Positions 18,341 through 24,102 of a DNA stretch of 24,102 bases are shown one piece after another (the stretch's first letter is position 1; each line of letters opens with the position of its first letter). Under the pieces are notes generated by a model. That model did no database searches. It had not been told where the DNA came from and was given only the letters and a program-made list of their open reading frames with translations. Location of the stretch: NCBI GenBank assembly GCA_001247695.2, contig LGRX02013673.1, positions 1 to 24,102 of the forward strand, written 5' to 3'. The position numbers were made by a program, and so were the translations under genes. The stretch comes from Cymbomonas tetramitiformis (Eukaryota > Chlorophyta > Pyramimonadophyceae > Pyramimonadales > Pyramimonadaceae).

Positions 18341-21300
18341 TCAAACACTTGGAGCTTGGAGAACCTTGTGCTGATATTCGCCCAGTGCCCACAATGGGAA
18401 AATATTCCTGAACGGCTCAGCCCAAGTAGCCCCGCCGTCATCCATCCGGGGTGATGCTTGAAAGGCACAGCCTCGAGCCTTGCGCCCAGATCTCACAGCA
18501 GCCGTGCGAGGACCCAAACCATGCCCCATCTCCCTCCCGTAGCTTGTTGTGAGATGAGAGAACACAGCTTGGGGAAGTGCCTTTTTACCACCAAAAACAA
18601 ACTACTATACACCAACTCTCAAACTTGCAATGGACTCATCGTTTTCGTTCACATCACGAGTGCGCTTGCAAGATATTTGCACGGAATATACATATCGAAA
18701 ATTCTACCCAGATTTCTCGGATCAAACAATGGCAAAAAGATGCTGCATGCACCAAAAAGATACCCGTGCCAAAAAGCAGCAACGTGTGCGTGCGCCTACT
18801 CCCCTTGTCCCGTTGGTGGTCCCTTCATTGCGATCTTCGACTTTATGCATTCTTCATGAAATATTTGGCATTTACCACGATGCTCCTCCCTTCTGCAATA
18901 TCACGAATTATAGTTATGCTGACCCAGGCAGAGTCTAAGCACTTGCGGATCACGTACCTGTAGTTGGCGTATGTGATCATGCAGTTCCGGTTAAAGACAC
19001 CTGTTATCGACTGCTGGGGCCAGTCTCCATCCTCAGCCTGAAGGCGCATCAACAGGCGCGCGGCTGCACGCGATGCAACCCCGTTGTACACAGTATCATA
19101 TGACAACTTGGACCAAATATACGCGGCAGTTGACAAATCTGTGGGACTCAGACACTGCATGCGGTGGTGTGCGACGCTCTGCAACCGTCATACGAGCTCG
19201 CAGCCATATAATGGACGGTGGGCCTTGCAAGGGATCACCAGTCACTGCCTTTGAATCACGAGGCGCCACTGTGGAGCCCAGACCCAGCGGCGGCACGATG
19301 CCTCGGTAACACTGCCTGGGTGGAAGCGACCGGCGGCGGCATGTGTGCCTGGTGTTCCTCACACCAAAGACGTGATCGAGAAACTGGGAACTGGTCACGG
19401 AGTGTCATTGGCTGAACCGGCTGGCTACACCGAAAGTCCAAGTGCAAAATGGAGACCCCGAAGAAGCTACGGAGGGGGCTGGGCTTCAGCTATGACCTGC
19501 AGGAAGGTGACCACGCAGTGGGGATCGATCCGGAGTTGCTGAAATTCACACAGCTCCACATGGACGATCTACCAGTGCTGTTCCCTTCAAGTACCACACC
19601 GCGCCGGGGGAGGGGTGGGAGGCGCACTGTGAGGACAGGGGGAGGGGTGGGAGGCACCTGCGTGCAATGGAGCGGCGTCCCTCTCAGCTTGCCCTCCTGC
19701 AACACGACCAATTCCACCCTCTCGATCAGTGACAATTCTCACCTGTGACATGCCGGAACACTTGGCACAGGACTGGCCGTCACTCTGAGCCCCAACAGCA
19801 TCTCGGTGTTCTCGTGAGCGCAAATCGACGGCCAACGGCCATCCTGGCCTTCTCGCGAGGGCGAATTGACGGTCAGCAGCTGTCCTGGGGTTCTTGTCAG
19901 GGCAAGTTGATGGCCAGCAGCAGTTCTGGCGTCCTCGCCACGGCAAATCGACCGCCCACAAAGATCCTGATCTTGCCCTGGCAAATTGGCCAGCAGCAGC
20001 AGGCACGGCTACCCGGGTCACGTCATATCAGCGCCCCCTCACCTTGCATCAGCGCGAGCATCGCCCTAGCCCAAGCGCCCTCCACCCACCCTTCCACCAC
20101 TCACTCACAACGCCGCGCGGGGAACGTTTCAACTGACAGTCGCACTCACTCATCTTACTGACGGCAATTTCTATGGACTCAAGAACATGGAAGGAAGCAA
20201 TAGCGCTGCTACGTGGCATCTCCGAGGCCCGCATCGCACCAGGCGGTGTTCACTGCGTGCGAGGTCTCCTCCTGTGGAAGCTGTGTGTACACCTTGTCCT
20301 GCGGGCACCGTCCCCCAGCATGAGGTGAGCGCCCGGCCGAGGCTGCCGCGCACGGCTTGCAGGGGGTCCCCCAGCATGAGGTGAGCGCCCGGCCGAGGCT
20401 GCCGCGCACGGCTTGCAGGGGGTCCCCCAGCATGAGGTGAGCGCCCGGCCGAGGCTGCCGCGCACGGCTTGCAGGGGGTCCCCCAGCATGAGGTGAGCGC
20501 CCGGCCGAGGCTGCCGCGCACGGCTTGCAGGGGGACGCAGAGGGCAAGCTCCCTGCGAGAGCGCTGAGCAAGGCGCGGACCTGGCAGGATAGGTAGCTCT
20601 CGCCCCAGCCACCATCGCGCCGCTGCTTCGACAAAAGAAAATCGCAGCAGCGCCGGATTGCCTTGCAGGTCCGCCAAGTTTCACCTGAGCATACCCACAC
20701 AGGGCAGGGGCGGCGCCAGTGCTGAGTCCCCGCAAGGAGCGGTGGGGGGGCGGCGCCAGTGCTGAGTCCCCGCAAGGAGCGAGAGGGGGGCGCGCCATTG
20801 CTGAGTCCCCGCAAGGAGCGGGGCGGGCGCCAGTGCTGGTCTCCTGGGAGCGGCGCCACTCCCCGCAAGGAGCGAGGGGCGCGCCAGTGCTGATCCCCGC
20901 AGGGCGAGCGCGCCGTGCTGAGTCCCCGCAAGGAGCGAGAGGGCGCGCCAGTGCCGAGTCCCCGCAGGAGCGGTGGGGCGCGCCCGTGCTGAGTCCCCGC
21001 AGGAGCGGGTGGGGCGCGCCAGTGCTGAGGTCCCTGGGAGCGGCGCGCCAGTGCGAGTCCCGCAGGAGCGGGGCGCCAGTGCTGAGTCCCGCAGGGAGGG
21101 GCGCGCCAGTGCTGAGTCCCGCAAGGAGCGGGCGCGCCAGTGCTGAGGTCCCCGCAAGGAGCGGGGCGCCAGTGCTGAGTCCCGCAGGAGCGGTGGGGGG
21201 TGGCGCCGGTGCTGAGTCCCCACAAGGAGCGGGGGGCGGCGCAGTGCTCCCCGCAGGAGCGGGGGGCACTGCATTCCAGACTTGGCAGTCATACTGACCA

Positions 21301-23637
21301 TCAGCTCCGCCCACCCAGGCTGTGTCCCGTCTTCGCCCGTTGGAGGCTGGGCGGGGCACAGGGCACAGCAGAGAAGCCGACTGGTGGGGAAGCAGAGCTC
21401 AATTGCTCGCATTGAGCGATGGGAGTGGCAATGCATGACACAGGAAACATACCTGCAGCAGTCAAGCCATCCACCCCGAACCAAGCAGCGTAGGTGAAGC
21501 AGACGCCCCAGCTCCCGTACCTGCCCCCCTTGGCGCACGCCACTCAAGACAGGGCACTCGCTGCCGACGCCGCCATTCAATAGAAGATTTGTGTCACCCC
21601 AAATTGCAGGCAGCCATCCATAACTCAAGCAGTGGAGATAAGGGGTGGGTGGGTGGGTGAGCACAGGAATAATTGTATTGGCACATCAAACACGGCACAG
21701 ACATCCGGGCATGGCACCCCAGGAGGTATCGCGCAGAGGCATGGGCATCCAGGCGTATCTCACCAGGAGCCATCGCGGCGCTGGATGCTGAGCAGAAAGC
21801 TCTTCCCTCGCCCTGCGCCCGTGCCACCCCCTCCACACAGCTCTATGCGGGCCACCTTGACGGGAACAGGGCAGCAGGGCGCACGTGCAGGGCCCGCAGC
21901 ACCGGGGATACACTCTGAATGGCATGAGATCAAACGACAAAAGCCAGCCGACCATCATCCCAGTGGATGTGAGAAGCAAATCAGGAGCAGGGGAAACACA
22001 CACACTGAATGGCATGACATCAGCCCACAATAAAAGCCAGCCCACCATCATCCCAGTGGATGTGAGAAGCAAATCAGGAGCAGGGCGGGGCCGTGGCAAG
22101 ATAGCACCAACTCATACATATTCCCAACCCGGATGCAAAGCAGCATGGAAAGATGATACGATGTGTCCGATCATCGCCCAACAATTGCTGGTCTCTGGGT
22201 TACAGAGTAAGCGGACCCTGCTGGCATGCCCCCCAGTGGCTCACGGTCGATGGATGGGACCCGCTGGTCCATGGTTATGCCATGAATGCAGTCACACCAC
22301 ACGGCATGGACACCCCATGGTAAAAAACTAAAAACATGCGGGCACCTAAGTGCTCCCCGCAAAAATCAAGGGAAAACACACTGAATGGCATGACATCAGC
22401 CCACAATAAAAGCCAGCCCACCATCATCCCAGTGGATGTGAGAAGCAAATCAGGAGCAGGGCGGGGCCGTGACAGGATACCACTAACTTATACATATTCC
22501 CAACCCAGATGCAAAGCAGCATGGAAAGATGATACGATGTGACCGATCATCGCCCAACAATTGCTGGTCCCTGGGTTACGGAGTAAGCGGACCCTGCTGG
22601 CATGCCCCCCAGTGGCTCACGGTCGATGGATGGGACCCGCTGGTCCATGGTTATGCCATGAATGCAGTCACAACACACGGCATGGACACCCCATGGTAAA
22701 AAACTAAAAACATGCGGGCACCTAAGTGCTCCCGCAAAAATCAAGGGAAAACACAGAACGTGAACTTCACCACCCTCTGCCTCTCCTTGCAGCAAAGGCA
22801 GACGAATCCACTGAGCTCTCCAAGAGGCAGTGCCTGCCAGAATGGCAGCACAGGGACAACCGCCTCCCGAAACCTACTTCCATCCGGCGGCCGTCCCCGT
22901 TCACAGCGACGCGCCAGTACCTCACATCTGGGTCAAAGAACACGAGTCCCAAGCTCGGAGGGGGATCAGAAGGGGTGCACATGCCTGATCCGCATTATAG
23001 AAGCTACCTGAGTCGAGCCCCGGAGCTCAGAAGGGGGCACAGAAGTTGCACATGCCACATCTCAGAGGCTATCCAAGCCGAATTCCTGACCTCTCCAGGT
23101 GGGGGAGCGCAACTTATGAAAGCTTCACAGAACTCACCAATGGAAGTTTGAATCTCCTTCGCACGGTGCTGCGGATATGATTTGGCAAATGCAGCGAGCG
23201 CAGTGATGCATGCGGAGGAGCACTCCACATAATCGTAGTCTATCATGATGTCCCTGTCAAATTTCAGTCGCAGGAGGAGGGAGGGAGGGAGGGAGGGAGG
23301 GAGGGAGGGAGGGAGGAGGAGCATCAATCAGCCTCGCAGCTTCAACCTCAACTCTCAGATGCCGAAGCACCCACTCTGCAGATGAATATGCATTACCAAG
23401 AGAGTATCCAACGGCCACGCGCGCACGCACACGGCATCGGACGGCACCGGCAGGCTTTGGCTCCAATGGGAACTGCGCTCAGAAACTGCTGACGTAACCA
23501 AGCTCTCGCCAATGGATCCCTGAAAGTCTCTGACGAGTCAGCGGATGCCCTCACCCGAAAGTTTCCGCTGGATTGATCCACTCCAGGATGCCGTACGAGC
23601 GCGTGTTCTCATAAGTGGCGAATCCTCCGGTCTTGTT
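18341..23637 (-). CDS. Oxidosqualene cyclase (cycloartenol synthase type), C-terminal part, ten exons
   Basis: Membrane-bound cyclase that folds 2,3-oxidosqualene into the first sterol. Exons in transcription order: 23637-23555, 23253-23138, 21812-21764, 21520-21453, 20684-20581, 20298-20240, 20065-20043, 19696-19658, 19063-18958, 18407-18341. All introns are GT-AG and every phase matches, giving 237 residues plus TGA. Landmarks: [32 protein letters not shown], the QW repeats [12 protein letters not shown] and [75 protein letters not shown] and [15 protein letters not shown] near the end. The N-terminal ~500 residues, with the catalytic DCTAE and the residues that separate cycloartenol from lanosterol synthases, lie beyond the right edge, so the product is inferred from the green-alga setting. 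No damage is seen. Confidence 0.93.
19449..19610 (+). other. Coding-like open frame inside a cyclase intron
   Basis: Inside the intron 19657-19064, on the strand opposite the cyclase, a frame starting [20 protein letters not shown] runs on through a well-mixed acidic stretch ([10 protein letters not shown]) before entering a G-rich repeat. Composition up to about 19600 looks more like protein than the surrounding intron. I recognise no family. It could be a remnant of an inserted element or chance. Confidence 0.2.
19811..20002. repeat. ~43-bp degenerate tandem repeat in a cyclase intron
   Basis: About four to five diverged units, each built on gcaaatcgac/ggccagcagc/tcctgg-like blocks, fill much of the intron 20042-19697 between the microexon and the next exon. 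Confidence 0.7.
20043..20065 (-). other. 23-nt microexon of the cyclase
   Basis: Coding strand ctag|GGCGATG...ATGCAAG|gtgagg. It completes the Trp codon left by the upstream exon, encodes AMLALMQ and leaves one base for the next exon, which restores the family pattern TAWAMLAL-x-x-GGQAERD. Without it, the frame and the conserved residues are lost. Confidence 0.85.
20311..20534. repeat. 56-bp tandem repeat, four near-identical copies, in a cyclase intron
   Basis: Units start tcccccagcatgaggtgagc at 20311, 20367, 20423 and 20479. The exact period is 56 bp with essentially no divergence, so amplification is recent. The array fills most of the intron 20580-20299. Confidence 0.96.
20705..21262. 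repeat. ~30-bp degenerate minisatellite in a cyclase intron
   Basis: About fifteen units built on gcgccagtgctgagtccccg plus caaggagcg, with variable length (roughly 25-45 bp) and many small deletions. It fills the intron 21452-20685. The long open frames across it on both strands are repeat translations, not genes. Confidence 0.93.
21915..22755. repeat. Two 376-bp tandem units plus a partial unit in a cyclase intron
   Basis: Units at 22005-22380 and 22381-22755 (both start ctgaatggcatgacatcagc) are nearly identical. A partial, more diverged copy of the first ~85 bp precedes them at about 21915-22000. All lie in the 1325-bp intron 23137-21813. The repeat encodes no convincing protein. Confidence 0.95.
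22945..23060. repeat. ~70-bp diverged duplication in a cyclase intron
   Basis: Related blocks near 22952 (agctcggagggggatcagaa, then gtgcacatgcc) and near 23025 (agctcagaagggggcacaga, then ttgcacatgcc). They lie in the same intron as the 376-bp units. Confidence 0.6.
23273..23320. repeat. GGGA microsatellite in a cyclase intron
   Basis: About ten GGGA units with GGA edges on the + strand, which is the template strand for the cyclase. It ends some 20 bp upstream of the acceptor at 23254, so the transcript has a C/T-rich tract there that probably serves as the polypyrimidine tract. The + strand could form a G-quadruplex. Confidence 0.93.
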
Positions 23638-23649
23638 CTGTGCCGATGC

Positions 23650-24102
23650 GACCTCCGCACAAGCGCCACATCAGCGATCTCCCCATGAGCGCCACACCAT
23701 CAATCTCCACGCCACCACCAAGTCAGGGATATGCCCATGAGCACCGCGTCATTAATCTCCCTATCAAATGCCACGTCAGGGATCTTGTCAACAGGCGCCA
23801 TATCAGGGACCTCCCTACAAGCTCCACATCAGCAATATCCCCAGAAGCGCCACATCGGCCACCAAATGCGCAACATCATCAATCTTGTCAACAAGCGCCA
23901 CCTTTAAGATCTCCCCCAAGATCCATGTCAGCAATCTGTCACACATCAATTCTCTTCAGCAACCGCCACGTCAAGAATCCCCCACAACCGCCACATCAGC
24001 GATCTCCCCACAAGCCACAATTTAGTGGTCTCTTCGATTACCGCCACATCACCGATCTCCCCTAAAAGCGCCACATCAGCGCTCTCCCCTAAAAGCGGCA
24101 CA
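23650..24102. repeat. ~26-bp degenerate minisatellite running off the right edge
   Basis: About seventeen units built on agcgccacatcagcgatctc plus cccaca, with considerable divergence and indels. It begins just upstream of the first visible cyclase exon, so it is in the intron before that exon. Confidence 0.93.

Noticed and set aside
20311..20534. CRISPR array
   Set aside because: Units are contiguous with no unique spacers, in a eukaryotic intron; ordinary minisatellite.
20209..21664. Long open frames of 327-369 residues on the - strand, and a 192-residue one on +
   Set aside because: They are translations of the 56-bp and ~30-bp intronic minisatellites; only short parts of them are real cyclase exons.

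Overview
This is a eukaryotic nuclear window, most likely from a green alga. Two intron-rich, GC-rich genes read clearly at its ends: the C-terminal part of a plant-type (type II) vacuolar H+-pyrophosphatase on the + strand (294-3270) and the C-terminal part of an oxidosqualene cyclase of the cycloartenol synthase type on the - strand (18341-23637). The pyrophosphatase resembles plant AVP2 and the cyclase is a plant/algal sterol enzyme, so the green lineage is the best guess. A pyramimonadalean prasinophyte such as Cymbomonas would fit the style of the sequence, but that is inference. Every intron I used is GT-AG with consistent phase.

Layout. Positions 1-3270 hold a 20-bp minisatellite and then six pyrophosphatase exons, several introns carrying their own tandem repeat. 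Positions 3271-8019 are AT-richer with no convincing gene. They contain one possible small ORF (5552-5908), a pair of perfect 30-bp inverted repeats bracketing about 2 kb (5977-7988), and two strong hairpins. Positions 8020-10175 are a decayed LTR-type retroelement on the - strand, with a frameshifted Gag tail interrupted by a 645-bp DNA element (8907-9551). Positions 10863-14434 are a young, complete but pol-less LTR element on the - strand: two ~254-bp LTRs, a 5-bp target duplication GATCA, and one large Gag-like ORF with a zinc knuckle. Positions 15212-16339 hold a two-exon Fe(II)/2-oxoglutarate dioxygenase gene with a probable mitochondrial presequence. Positions 16340-18340 hold no recognisable gene. 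Positions 18341-24102 hold ten exons of the cyclase, including a 23-nt microexon, with large minisatellites in most of the longer introns.

The three host genes do not look functionally linked: one is a proton pump, one a sterol cyclase, one an oxygenase of unknown substrate. The window is better read as a repeat-rich chromosome segment where GC-rich, minisatellite-laden genes flank an AT-rich island full of mobile DNA. The most interesting items are the Gag-only LTR element, the conserved hydrophobic segment near the C-terminus of two different Gag copies, the precise nested insertion that splits the older Gag, and the habit of each large intron carrying a private minisatellite. All exon models come from reading by eye, with no alignment software or transcript data.
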